Shown piece after piece: positions 19,756 through 31,699 of a DNA stretch of 64,000 nt. A program made the position numbers and the translations under genes. Each line of letters starts with the position of its first letter. Position 1 is the first letter of the stretch. The stretch is from Fomitopsis serialis. Lineage: Eukaryota; Basidiomycota; Agaricomycetes; Polyporales; Fomitopsidaceae. The notes beneath the pieces are model-generated. The model ran no database searches, was not told the origin of the DNA, and saw only the letters and a list, made by a program, of their open reading frames with translations. The stretch spans positions 152,860 to 216,859 of the forward strand of contig NW_025955028.1 of the NCBI RefSeq assembly GCF_022376445.1, given 5' to 3'.

Positions 19756-21703
19756 TCATGCATACGGCTGGGCATGATAGAGGATGGAGAGAGCTTTGAC
19801 GGCTTCCTTTCTCACCGTCAGCGAGGTGTTCTGGTGATCGCTCCCGGAGAGCAGTTGCCGCTTTGGGCCAGTATGGAGCCCGTGCAATGAGTTGCACGGG
19901 CGTCTTCCTATGGTGACCCACCGAGGCACGCATGTATGAGAGCCACTTCGTAAAACATCGTTTTTTTAACCAGTAGTACACGTCGCATGAAGAAATTAAA
20001 ATACAGTAGAGTTTACGCATCGTACATGTCCGCTCTGAAAACACCGTCGAAGTAGTATGGCTCTCGCCCCTGCAACAGGCTGACGCGACCCCTTCCCGCC
20101 TTCATGGCACGAAGATCCAGTGCCAACCGATGGGCACAGGATTGCAGCTTGGCCAGCACGCGCCCAGGCGCGGAAAGGAGTGCCTCGGCTTCCACTTCAG
20201 GAGATCGGACTGCAAACGAATACGGCTGGAGCTCGTCGAGGTAGGAGCTGATGATAGAACGGATACAGTGGTCGAAGCGAGCGAGCCCTTCAGGTGGTGT
20301 CGTGGCGGGGCCACTGTCCATGTTGTCGGCTGGGCCATGCACTCGCTGAGTTTGAGTGTTGTCGGCTGGGCCATGCACTCGCTGAGTTTGAGAGTACATC
20401 AGGAGACGTACACAAAGTATGCGACTGACTTACCATAAATCCCGTATCAATCTCCCAGTCATGGAACTCTGCTGCACGAGCAGCGGATTCCACGAACGTT
20501 CCAAAGTCATCTCGCTGATAGGAGAGTACGCACAACTCGACTCCAGTGGCATGATCTTCTTTGGTACCCGGAATGCTATCTTCGTAGATAAGACTGTGGT
20601 CATCTTGCCAGTCGAGTTCGCCGAGAAGCGCAAGGACAAAGCCTTGAAGCTTTCCCAAAGACTGAGCCACGAAGGCCATCTAGTAGTGTGGAAAAGAGTG
20701 ATTAATAAGTGAATGTCTCCGTGCTGATTTGAGTGCGTACCTTCCTAGCTTGATACATAAACTCGTCTCGGGTCTGGGCCACCATACACATGAACACTTC
20801 CGTCCCTGGCTCCAGGCTTCGGAGTTTGTCTCGCAGAATCGCACCGAACTTCACGCCGAACTGCACGGCTGACGTTGTGATGAAGCACTTTGGTGCCAGA
20901 CACGGCCTCGTGACGGACCAAGTGTCAGCGCACTGTTTCATGGTCACCTCGAGGACCGCCACAAGAGGTGACGTGAAATCTTCATCGAACGTTGGTGCGA
21001 TGGCCACTGCTACGCCTTCCTCAGGCCAGAAATCGAGGCTGTGGCATGTGAACATCAGTATACAGGAGGCGAACGACGTATCTAGCTCACCGCATGCAAC
21101 GAAGGAATGATATCCAGTGCTTGAACTCTCCCTTGCGCAACTTCCACTTCCAGCTCCGCTCCAGCGTCTTCTGCATCAGCCAAAACTGTGCTTCGCTCAT
21201 CCCCTCGATGGACTGAATAAGATAATGGTCGATCAAAACTAGTATAGATGTCGCTGAATGTGAATTACCTTCGTCACGAACCCTTTACGACCAACAGCCA
21301 CCCACTCCATCTGCAGCTCCCATATAATCTTCACATACCCGCGGAGGCCATGGTATGTGTCGTGGTCAGGGCAGGCGTGCCTCAATAGCTCCCAGAACTT
21401 GTCCGGGATGACGACTTCGGTGAGAGTGTCGATAACGTAACGACCGGTGACGGCATCATCTCCGTACCCGAGGGACTTGACCAGTGGCAGTCGATCGCTG
21501 TCGTTCTCCGTAAAGGAGCGACCAGGTGAGTATATAGCCACCTGCCCTAGCTGCTGAGGATCCGGCGGTGTGCTGGGCTGGGTTTCCGCGTCCGAAGGTG
21601 GGTCAGACTGAAGACTGAGATTACTGTCGGCGATAGATTCGTGGTCTGAATCAGTATCAGAACGGGAGGCGCTGTGCATCGAGGAATCGCAGCTGGGAGA
21701 CAT
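19756..21703 (-). CDS. Six-exon gene of unknown function, 551 aa
   Basis: Exons 21703-21269, 21212-21091, 21038-20741, 20679-20434, 20381-20017 and 19945-19756 sum to 1656 nt with consistent phases. The N-terminus is acidic/Ser-rich (SDTDSDHESIADS). Next come a helical Trp-containing region (WELQMEWVAVGRKGF, then EAQFWLMQKTLERSWKWKL) and a hydrophobic beta-rich core (VAVLEVTMKQCADTW...). The C-terminus reads LTVRKEAVKALSILYH. No family recognised. A 36-bp tandem duplication lies at the start of exon 5 and duplicates its acceptor. A hairpin with 10-bp arms (19878-19901) lies in the last exon. The gene starts about 1 kb from the divergent Plavaka transposase. Confidence 0.65.
20321..20392 (-). 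repeat. 36-bp tandem duplication spanning a 3' splice site
   Basis: Two head-to-tail 36-bp copies containing CTCAAACTCAG|CGAGTGCAT (minus strand). Either acceptor gives an in-frame exon differing by 12 residues (RVHGPADNTQTQ). Confidence 0.85.
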
Positions 21704-22693
21704 ACTGAGTCCCGAGTGTCAAGAGACGAGTTCAACGTTCAATGCCGAATGTTCGTCAGCCACTCCTGGGTCATGGGAACAGCCGGGGTACAACTCCGAC
21801 ACAGAGCCTCCACTGCCCAATATGCTATAATAAACAGAACGTACGAGGCTCAGCAGACCCATGCGTGCAATCACACACATCTATGGCGACGATTGTTCCC
21901 GCGAGTTCATGCCAGGGATAGGGCTTCAAGCTTCAAGTTTCGAGGCGTGCAACCTGTGCACAAACCGTAAAAGGCAAGTCCTATAATGCACCTCAGGATG
22001 ACGGGTCACCGTCAGTAACTTGTGCGTATCAACAGATGTCATGACCACGCACCAGTCTCCAATACCAATGTAGTAACAGTGGTGTATCAGAAGGCTACAG
22101 TAGCCCAATTGTAATGTCCAAGGGCGGCTTCAGCCTCAAGGGATTAATGCCACAGTGAGCGTGCAACAGATTGCACAAGCCGTAAAAGGCAAGTCCCAAT
22201 ATCGCTCTTCAGAATGGACACCACTTCAGCGTCGAAAATATGAGATAGTCACTTATTCATTCAGCTGCGATGGAGTGAGTTCGTTGAATCCTCAGCGACT
22301 GACGCCGTGTATGGACCATAGACGGCAGTTGCAGGCCCACTGCCTGGCAACTACATCCATAGTGGGACCCACATTGACCAAGGACCACGGAGTTGGTAGC
22401 ACACCAAAACCCCGACAACTAGAGCGATGAAGTGCGTGATACTGAGGTGAGTGCTCGACAGAAAAAGCGGGGAGGAACGACCTGGGAAATGGCAGGTCAC
22501 TTTACCTCATAACTGGAATGAATGGGGATCAGACGCCGGCATAACCGACTTCAGGGCGCTCCGAGAGCGACGCGTTGACCTTGGGAGCGGTCTCTACTTC
22601 TTCACAACGCAGGTGAGTGAGCACATATCGCCCGTCTGGAGTGCTGATTGAAGCCATTTGTTTATTCTGGGCAGCTACGAAACACGACCGAGC
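21704..22693. other. Divergent intergenic region with a short direct repeat
   Basis: Lies between the 551-aa gene (minus) and the Plavaka transposase (plus), so it probably holds both promoters. A roughly 37-bp block containing CCGTAAAAGGCAAGTCC with an upstream GCGTGCAAC occurs at about 21945-21981 and again at about 22159-22196. No gene recognised. Confidence 0.5.
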
Positions 22694-25600
22694 ATGGCAA
22701 GAGGCAAAGCCAAATCGCTCCACACCAGGAACATTGCTCCTAGCAACGCAGAGGACACCATTTGCCCTGCTTGTGACAAGCCTCTCAAATCCGCTCAAGG
22801 CGTCATGGCCCACCTGTCAACGGCTCGGTCTTGCCTGTGGTACAGAAAAGGAAAAAACCCGGAGCCAAGGTGTGACATTCCAGAAGTGGTGGAAGAGGAG
22901 GGTGCTTCCGGCGTGGACATGGATGTCGACGTGGAAGATTTCCACGACGTGCTTGAAACTAGGGACCTGTTCCAGTTCGTACGCCCCACATCTGCACCTG
23001 ATTCATCCGTCTGGAATGAGGGCGAGGCTTCGACATCATCGTCTACAAGGCAGCCCGCTGCCCAACCTTTACCGATGCGCCAGGGCCAGCGTTAGATGAC
23101 GACGACGACACCAGAGTAGAGGAAGAAGACGAGCTTGTTGGCAGGGTGATACGGATGGAACCAACTATAGTGGAGACGTGGAGGGCTTATTTTGGAGAAG
23201 ATGAAGACGGGGATAATCCAGGTGAAGACGACCGAATGGATGTGGATGATGGTGAAGACGCGCCTCAACAGCAGCTAGACCCGAACAGCAAGTGGAAGCC
23301 CTTCGCGTCCGAGCTCGACTGGCGTGTAGCCATGTGGATAGTTCGAGAGGACGTCGGTCAGAAGTCGCTCAATCGATTTCTGAGCATACCGGGTGTACGT
23401 CTCTTTATTTCTATGCTGGACCAATCTCAACTCAGAGTGGACGCTTGTAGGTCGTTGACAAGCTGGGTCTAACGTTCAAGGATATACGGGAGCTCTTCAT
23501 GAAGATCGACGACATCCCAGACAGGGCAGCCTGGAAGACATCATCTCTGGCATTTCCCGACCGCCCGGATGAGAAGCATCTAGTTCGATATCGAGACATC
23601 CTTGAAGCAATCAAAGCGCTTCTGGGCAACCCTTCCTACGCAAAGTACATTGTGTATCGACCGAAGCGTGTCTTCACTGATCGGTCCAGGACGAAGCGTA
23701 TTTTCACCGAGATGTGGACGGGACTGTGGTGGAATGCGGTACAAGTGAGTGTCCATTCAATAATGTGGAATGCTACATAAGATTCTGAAGAGTGGGCAAT
23801 AGAAAATGATTCCTCGAGAGCACGCCATCGCCCCTGTCATTATTTCCACAGATAAAACGCAACTCACACAGTTCTCCGGTAACAAAGCGGCGTACCCGGT
23901 GTACCTCACCCTGGGCAACATACCTAGAGCGATCCGCCGCAAACCGACCGAACACGCCTGTATCCTCCTGGGATATCTGCCTGTCACCAAAATTGGCAAG
24001 GCGCAGCTCGGCAAGCGTGAACGGAAAGCGAGGGGCCAGAGACTCTTTCACGCGGCAATGCGTATCATTCTGCAACCTCTTGTGCAAGCCGGCTTGGACG
24101 GCATCGAGGTCACCGGCGGTGACGGCTCCGTCCGCCACGTTCACCCCATCCTCGCTTCGTACGTCGCAGACTACCCTGAGCAGTGTCTGGTAACCTGTTC
24201 GAAGTACGGTACGTGCCCGAAGTGCCTATGCCCTGCAGACAAGTTGCAAGACGATGTCGCCAAGGAACCACGAACCCCCGAGGAGACGGAACGCATCATC
24301 CGGGAGGCACGAGAAGGAAACACCGCCGCCGCCGCCGACGCCCTGTGTATGGAACAGGAGGTCTGCGGCGGTGTGAAGACGCCGTTCTGGATGGACCTGC
24401 CGTACACTGATATCCACATGTCCATCACCCCGGACGTGTTGCATCAGCTGTACCAGGGGGTGTTCAAGCACCTGGTCTCGTGGTGCCAGGACCTTCTCAG
24501 CCCTGAGGAACTAGACAACCGTCTCCGGTGTCTACCAGGCGCTTACGGCATCCGGCACTTCAAAAACGGGATCTCGTCGCTGGCCCAGGTGTCGGGCAAG
24601 GAAAGAAAAGAGATGGCCCGCGTACTCCTTGCTTGTCTTGTGGGAAAGATACCCAAGGGCGTCATGCTCACCTTCCGTTCCATCCTAGACTTCATCTATC
24701 TCGCGCAGTACCCGACTCACGACGACACCACTCTAGGGTATATGACCGACGCTCTGAAGACGTACCACAAGAATAAAGACGTCTTGATCAAGCTTGGAAT
24801 CCGCGACAACTTGAACATCCCGAAATTTCACTCACTCCTGCATTACGCCGACTCCATCCGTCAGTTCGGAACCACGGACAACTACAACACGGAGATGTTC
24901 GAACGTCTCCACATCGACTTCGCCAAAAAGGCATGGCGCGCCTCGAATCACCGGGACGAGTTCCCTCAAATGATGAAATGGATCACACGGCGAGAGAAGA
25001 TGGCGGCATACGAGGCCTTTCAAAAGGAGTGCCAGGCGGAGGAGGTAGCTGAGGACTTGGACGGTGAGCCTGAGGAAGCCGCCTGTCATCCAGAAGAGGT
25101 CGTCGACGTTGGGAACGCCATCAAGATAGCTAAGTATCCTCCAGCCCCTCAGCAAAATCTGGCTCGTATCCAGGAGCAGCACAAAGCTCCTGGATTCTCA
25201 AATGCCTTGGTCGCCTTCATCAACGACATACAGCCACCGGAACTTCGCCTGGGTCGAACAGATATCGCACTAACGTGGCTACCGTTCGACCGAGTGGACG
25301 TGTTCCATAAATTCCGCTTCAGTCCGTTCTCACTGTCGGACGGTAAGGTGGAGGAAGATGCTGTAAAGGCCATTCCGGGATCCGTTGTTAAAGGCCGGAA
25401 AGCACGCTATGACACCGTGATTGTCCTCGAGAATGGGGAGGCGGAGTCCACAGGTGTTAGAGGTAAGCTCATCAGTTCCGTCATCACGACCTGGCCTCTC
25501 ACAAAGAACTGTACAGGTACAAGAGCCGGGAGAGTAAAGGTTATATTCAAGCTGCCTGAGAAGCTCCCGGCTCGCCAAGGCGGCGGACCTTCACCCGCAT

Positions 25601-25899
25601 GGTGGCCCAAAGAACCACTTGCGTACGTCGAGTGGTACACAAGATTCGCAGGTGCCGCCGATCCCGTTCACCTCATGTACACGCTAAATCGACCACCGCT
25701 AAGATCTGACGGGCTCCCTCCGGGCAACATCATTCCCCTCTCACACATACGTCAGTCCTGTCAACTTGTACCAGGTTTCCCTGATGGGTCCTGCGGTGCT
25801 GTTCCCTTGGATTGGAACTCGGAGAACGCACTGGACAAAGCCAAGAGATTTCTATTGAATAATTGGGCTGGAATGTACTCATATCAGACGTTGTGGTAG
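22694..25899 (+). CDS. Plavaka-class transposase
   Basis: The start ATG (MARGKAKS) precedes a C2H2-like finger (CPACDKPL...VMAHLSTARSC.W) typical of Plavaka proteins. An acidic linker (DDDDDTRVEEED) follows, then introns at 23395-23450 and 23745-23802, and a long exon 23803-25899. The core has VIISTDKTQLTQFSG, YPVYLTLGNIP, DYPEQCLVTCSKYGTCPKC, PDVLHQLYQGVFKHLV and FERLHIDFAKKAWRASNHR, which are family hallmarks of this CMC/CACTA-like class. A frame change near 23090, between the zinc finger and the acidic linker, needs an unlocated intron or is a frameshift. Terminal inverted repeats were not found. It is transcribed away from the dioxygenase gene block. Confidence 0.9.
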
Positions 25900-26148
25900 T
25901 TCCCTATATCCATCTCTAATTCATTTACAATGCACACAAATCCGAGAGCTTCGCTTGTGAGCGCTTGTAGCGGACACTTCGCGGTTGCAACGCGAGACGC
26001 GCTGCTTCAGATTCCTCCGGCGACTTGTCACTCTAGCAGACGCCCCTCCTCTTGCTCCAACAGCAGACCACTTGCTTACTCAGTAGAACGCTACAGTGGA
26101 CCGCAGATCACTTGTCCGCACCATATACCGATTGCTTAACCCACAAGA

Positions 26149-27400
26149 ATGGGTCGTCCTGATCCTCGAGTGCTTCGGCTGCTCGCTCCAGCTCTTCCGA
26201 CCTATGCGATTGCTGCTCACTACTCGCGGTGCTGTCGAGTGGGACCGGAGATCAACCATGTCACAGTGGTTTGCTTGGAGAGAAGGTACTTCGGTGTTCT
26301 GTTTGAATACGTGAGTGCATATATTCTATTCCTCGGCATAGATTGACGTGCTGCGATTCTACTCTAGTGCATGATGTACGACTGCTCGGTCTGTCCAGCC
26401 ACGCGCAGCGTGGAGCAAGGGAATAAGAGGGCTCGGATGCAAGCTCTGGTAGCGGTGGACTCGCTGGATCCTCCAGCCACGCTGAGCGGATGGGTTCTCT
26501 TGGGGTCGATACTGGAGAGTCACGTCGGAGTTTTCATACCGAGGTGTTTGCAGGGGCCGTCCGTGAAAGTTGTTGTGGAAACTCTGGTGTTTGCTTTGGT
26601 GAGTTGTAGAGCCTCTAGAACGGTATTGTGACGTGCTCACGCTATGCCCTCTGGTTTAGGATGCATATCCTCCTTTGTCGCTCCCTCTAATATGGGAGAT
26701 ACACGGGGATGAAATAGAAATCTCGCTCAGTCAACCCGTCATGATACAGCTCTTCCGCGGGCTAAACGTGTGGAAGAGCCATCAGGGACCACTCGGAATG
26801 ACTTTCGATTTCTTCCACGTCCCCGCCAACAAGTTCATCCCTGCGTGTCTGCGTCCCCAAGTACCCTTTCGCCTCGCCTTCCCTCTCCAGTACACGCCTG
26901 TCTTCAAAGACTCAGCGGTATCTATCACCGTGCATGCCGACAAATACGCTGGTGGCCAGAGGCCTATGCCTCCCATGTGCTCCATGAAGGCCGAATTCTT
27001 GGACTTCGACTTTGTCTGTCCTGTGGACTTGCCGCAGCCCCGCAAATGTCTTAAGGCCAAGTGGAGAATCGAGCACCGTGGCAGCCCCCAAGGAACTGTT
27101 GCGGTGCGACCTCTCATGGGCGAAGACGGGTGTACAGTGGAGAACCTCGTGACGCTCGACCCAGACCCGGACTTGGACTCGGACTTGAATTCGGACAGAT
27201 CAGAGGCGGTAAATGGTGTGGTTGCAACGGCTGTTGCTTATGGCGTAGAGGAACTGGACGCAGTGGAGATCTGGGAGATTCTCCCAGGAGGCAAGGAGAT
27301 CCCATACGTCGAGGGCGAGAGGGCCGCTGAGGAGTTTCAGCGTTCGGAGGTGGAGGTCTGGGAGATCAGGCCCAACGGCTTTCTTGTTCCCTGTATTTAG
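26149..27400 (+). CDS. Three-exon gene, 377 aa, tandem paralogue 1, unknown function
   Basis: Exons 26149-26310, 26368-26598 and 26660-27400, all phase 0, with GTGAGT donors. No signal peptide or membrane segment is obvious. Conserved with the next gene: HVTVVCLER in exon 1; a GWVLLGSILE stretch and VVVETL at the end of exon 2; PLIWEI, FRGLNVWK, PFRLAFPLQYTPVFK, MCSMKAEFLDFDFV and the DGCTV segment in exon 3. The C-terminus adds two DAVEIWEI / EVEVWEIRPNG repeats absent from the paralogue. Family not recognised. Confidence 0.8.
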
Positions 27401-27769
27401 TGAGTGAGACATGTATCTGCGACGAATGAAACGTATATTTCTCTCCCATTTTGAGCGGCGGATCCATGAACAACAAGTGTTTTTCAGGTGCTCGAACTCT
27501 GTTGCATCCTCTTCACTGGGCGACCTCAGAATAACTTCAGCACTCGTCAACGTTCTAGCACACAGGGGTATTTATTTTGAGCAGCGTGAGTTCCAATCCT
27601 CAGAATAATATCTATACTTCCTCCGACCGTACGGTGTGGCCACGGGCGCTTCATTGCAACAAAGACGCGCTGAACCTTCCCACGAGCTCTCAGTCTCTTT
27701 CAACTGCTTGGGTTTGCTCAAATTCGCTTTTACCTGTGTTGCTCGCCACTTCCCCTCCCATTCTTCACT

Positions 27770-28982
27770 ATGGCTGGCATCTACATCGATCGGAGAGTCC
27801 TCCCCATCATTGCTACCCACAGAGCTCCTACCATCAGCTCCGTGGAGTACTTTGGAGCCACCCAGCTATGCCCCTTCAAGACCGGTCTAGCTCACATTAC
27901 CGTCATGTGCCTGGACAGGGCACACATAGGAGAATTATATGACTATGTACGTGCGATTCATTGACGAATATGGGCAGTTGTACTAACGGGTTAACTCACC
28001 AAGTGTTCGATGTACGGACCGGACGCTTGCACCATGCACCAGACCGATCATGTCATGCAGCCGACGGATGAGGAGCGGCGCCTCATTCTCGAGGACGTCG
28101 ACGCAACGAGGCAGACGGACGACCCGATTAGGCTGGGAGGGTGGGTGTTTCTGGGGGCGGTCGCGCAGTTCTACGCCGACCAGGTGCGAGTCCCCCCTCT
28201 GTTGCGGGTGCGTGAGGATGGACAGCTACCGAGGGTTGCGGTAGTGGAGACATTGTTCTTCATAAAGGTACATTCCACGAGTTCTGTAGCGACTTAGCTT
28301 AATACTGACTTCTGGATGGATACAGAACGCCTCTTCGCCCATCAGCATCCCACTCCTCTGCGAGATAGGCCCGTTCGGGCTGCAGATCGAAATACCCGGT
28401 CCAGCCCACCAACCGCTCATGCAGCAGGTGTTTCCGGGCCTAAATCCGTGGAAGGATTCGGAGGAACGCCGCAGCTCCTTGGGCGTGACCGGATTCGACC
28501 TCTACGATGTCGACCAGGAGACGTTCTACCCGACGATCTTGAGAGGGAACGTCCCCATACGCTTCAATTTGCCCCTCCAGCAGATGCCAATCTTCAAGCT
28601 CTCCCATGTGGGCACGACGCCCAAGGTTTACAGCTACGCCCACGGTATCTACCCTGACATCAAACCGCTGTGCTCCATGAAGCGTCAGTTCATGGACCTG
28701 GAGTACGTCTGGCCCCAGCTTCCCCTTCCACGCGCGTACATGGAGGCGCAATGGAGTGTCGTTAATGCCGGACCCCTCGGAATCGTGGCCCAGCGCCCTG
28801 CCTTGGACGAACCCGGCTGCACGGTCGTAGTACCTCAGAATTGGCCGGTGGCGGATGATCACGCTGACGAGAACAGCGGCAGCAATGATGCGGGGGAGGA
28901 AGCGATGGAGACGGACGATCCAATGGGATACTTTGACTGGAACGACGAGGGGTTCAAGTTCATTGGGCAAGAGGATTTCTAG
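27770..28982 (+). CDS. Three-exon gene, 365 aa, tandem paralogue 2, unknown function
   Basis: Exons 27770-27946, 28004-28267 and 28326-28982, phase 0, with intron positions and phases identical to the upstream paralogue. Shared segments: HITVMCLDR, GWVFLGAVAQ, VVETLFF, FPGLNPWKD, PIRFNLPLQQMPIFK, LCSMKRQFMDLEYVWP and EPGCTVV. The C-terminus is acidic (DDHADENSGSNDAGEE). A TACTAAC branch site is visible in intron 1. The pair is a tandem duplication with substantial divergence, so both copies have probably been kept under selection. Confidence 0.8.
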
Positions 28983-29268
28983 CGGCCAATCTCAATGTAA
29001 TACTAAGACACTGGTAGTGTAGTGAAACTTTCGTGCTGTATCTGTCAGATAAACGTTGTATCCAAACTGTAGAACAGTAGTCTCTAGGTACCAATATCAT
29101 ATTCAATGTATACGCAGGCTGATTGAGCATAGGCTATCTGGTAAACTTGCACAAGACGGCTTCATAGATGTCAAAGTCTACAGTGTGCTTTTACTAAAGA
29201 ACGAATGGGTCAAAGCTAGCCGAAGTGCTTTCAACCGCTCCAGATGAAACGAAATTGCTTGGAAGCGA

Positions 29269-29875
29269 TTAAAGTACCTTCAAAAGTGTTGGACTGTCTT
29301 GAGGGGGAAAGTGGTTTTTCCTGATGCTGTTGCACGACCAACCGCATTTCGGACAGACAAATTTACCCCCGGCTCCGCTCAATACGGTGTACTTCGCCGC
29401 GGGTACGGACATCGTGTACGGTGTCATGGCAGAGGTGGTCTCGTCTGTGCCTTCGGAAATCGACATAGATGATTTCCATGAGAAGCAACTTGGAGGTCAT
29501 CCGAGTCAGTACGGTGGGTCAGAGTATCGGTAAATGAGAACGTACTTTGCGGAAGTTTGAACCGGTTCTCGGGCGTATGCCGTGGTGCCTACGGGGGCGT
29601 CGAGGGCTGGCGTAGTCTGACGGTTGTAGTAAACCATTTCGGTGCTGGACTTGCGACGGTTGGTAGGACTTCTTGCTGGGGGAACTGTCACCTTCTCCTG
29701 TGGTTTTAAACCAACTGGGCACAGCGTAGTCGTGCATCATCAAGGCCACCGATGCATGGAGTCGAGTCCCTAGAGTTAGCAATGTTTCCGTCCTCCGCGA
29801 CACCCCGGTGCGCCCAGGACCGTTGTTGTTACCGATCCGAAGGACGGGATGCAGGAGGCTGAGGTCCCAGCAGAC
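29269..29875 (-). CDS. Possible small multi-exon gene with a Cys/His motif
   Basis: The last exon (about 29503-29269) reads FVCPKCGWSCNSIRKNH, a CxxC...H pattern like half a zinc finger. An upstream exon (about 29690-29545) has TVPPARSPTNRRKSS and ends near a GTACGT donor. The 5' part would be cut by the hAT insertion at 29876. The model is tentative and no family is recognised. Confidence 0.3.
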
Positions 29876-30779
29876 TAGTGCAGAGCACGGGTCCACCCGA
29901 GGGTGTCCCGAGGCTGACCCGCACCCTTACCCGTGAGGGTATAGACCCGCGAGAACGGGTACGGGTTTGTGCGCGGGTCGTGCGGGTCTGGGCGCGGGTC
30001 ATGCGGGTTCGAGCGGGTCGCGGGTCATAACATTATATTGCAGAGTGTATCGTAAGGCTCGAACTGTATCTAGTCAACGTCGATGACCGGCCGCTCGTAA
30101 TCCTCTGCACCAGTGTCAGGTTGCGAAGTAACTATGCTTACATCATCATCTTCGACATAACCCTTGAGACTCCAATCACCCAGACAAAGCAGCGCGCGGA
30201 TTGATTGCAACGCCAAGCCATTCCGCACATGTGGAAGGATGAGACGGCCGCGACTGAACATACGCTCGACGTCCGCAGAGGTAGCTATTGATAGAAAAGC
30301 CATGACATTAGTAACTTCCGACGCCCAACAAGAAGACGTACCGGGAATGGTTAGATAGCTCTTGGCCATCCGCGAGAGGTTGGGGAATTTGCGACGACGC
30401 TCATGCCACCATTTGAGAGGGTCATATACAGCCTCGACGTCAGCAGCGAGGTAGGTCTCGAGCTCGTCTGCAACCTTCGTCGGCTTGGGCAGTGCGAGAG
30501 CAGGTATGTTGTCGAACATATTCTTTGACTGTAAGGTGTGAGCAGCGGCCACGTACAAGAACGAAGACACATACCTTCTTCCTTGGAGGCGGTTGGAGCC
30601 CATTCAGCTGTCTCATGGATGACCATGGTACAGCCGACGTGCAGTCTCGTGGAATGGGATGGGATGGGCCGACCTCGGCCGACCGCAACTGTCTCATGGA
30701 AGGTGATTGAGTCGGCCGAGCACAAGGCGGGCAAGGCGGCACAAGGCGGGCAAGGCGGTGCGTGGGATGATTGGCTGAC

Positions 30780-31240
30780 CCAGACATTCTCGCCCAGCCG
30801 ACCATTCTGTCTCACCCAAGATGATGCGCTATCCGACTCTCGGCTGGAGAAAATCTGTAACTGATCACCGTCTTGATTCAGCCGACTGTCTTGTCTCGCC
30901 CAAGACGATGCACTATCCGACTCTCGGCTGGAAAAGCTTTGCAGCCGACCACCGTCTTGATCCAGCCGACCTTCTCGTCTCACCCAAGACGATGCACTAT
31001 CCGACTCTCGGCTGGAGAAAATCTGTAGCCGACCACCATCTTGATTCAGCCAACGGTCTTGTCTCACCGAAGACGATGCACTATCCGACCATCGGTTGGA
31101 GAAGGCTTGCAGCCGACCACTGTCTGGATTCAGCTGACCGTCTTGTCTCACCCAAGACAATGCATGAGCCGAGCATCAGCTGAGGTATCTTTCCTGGCCG
31201 ATATCCATCTTGACTCAGCCGACCGTCTTGGACCTTCTTG
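30780..31240. repeat. 84-bp minisatellite, about five copies
   Basis: The core ATGCACTATCCGACTCTCGG recurs at 30823, 30907, 30991, 31075 and (diverged) 31159, a strict 84-bp period. As 84 is 28 codons, open frames run through it on both strands. Confidence 0.92.
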
Positions 31241-31439
31241 ACCTTCTTGACCTTCTTGACCTTCTTACTCACTAAGACCTTCTTGACCCAAGGTAACGGT
31301 TGGCTCATCTTGGTCAATACCAACATGTTAATGAGGTATCTAGGTGGGCAAACACCAATGAGGTTTCAACATGGAAAGTGTCAAGGAGGATATCAAGATG
31401 GCGAGCATATTGAAGAAGCCTTCTTGGAGGTGTCAAGAC

Positions 31440-31650
31440 GGACAAGTGAAGACAGACAAATTAAAACGAACAAGTTAAGACGGACAAGTTAAGACGGACA
31501 AGTTAAGGCGGACAAGTTAAGGCGGACAAGTTAAGACGGACATTGTCAAGACGGACATTGTCAAGACGGACATTGTCAAGACGGACATCTCAAGACGGAC
31601 AAGTTGAGATGGACATCTCAAGACGGACATCTCAAGACGGAGAGCTCCTT
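31440..31650. repeat. 15-bp minisatellite (GACAAGTTAAGACG type)
   Basis: About 13 tandem units of GGACAAGTTAAGAC, grading into GGACATTGTCAAGAC and GGACATCTCAAGAC. A neighbouring run of CTTCTTGAC repeats lies at 31230-31280. Confidence 0.9.
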
Positions 31651-31699
31651 GGAGGTATCAAGGCGGACTGGTCAAGAAGCCTCCTTGACACTCACCGTC

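Noticed and set aside
29269..29466. Full zinc-finger gene
   Set aside because: Only a CxxC and a lone His are visible and the 5' region is disrupted by the hAT insertion; kept only as a tentative fragment.
30351..31160. 269-codon minus-strand frame with 28-residue repeats
   Set aside because: It runs from the 84-bp minisatellite into the hAT remnant in a frame different from the transposase. Most likely an artefact of the 84-bp period.
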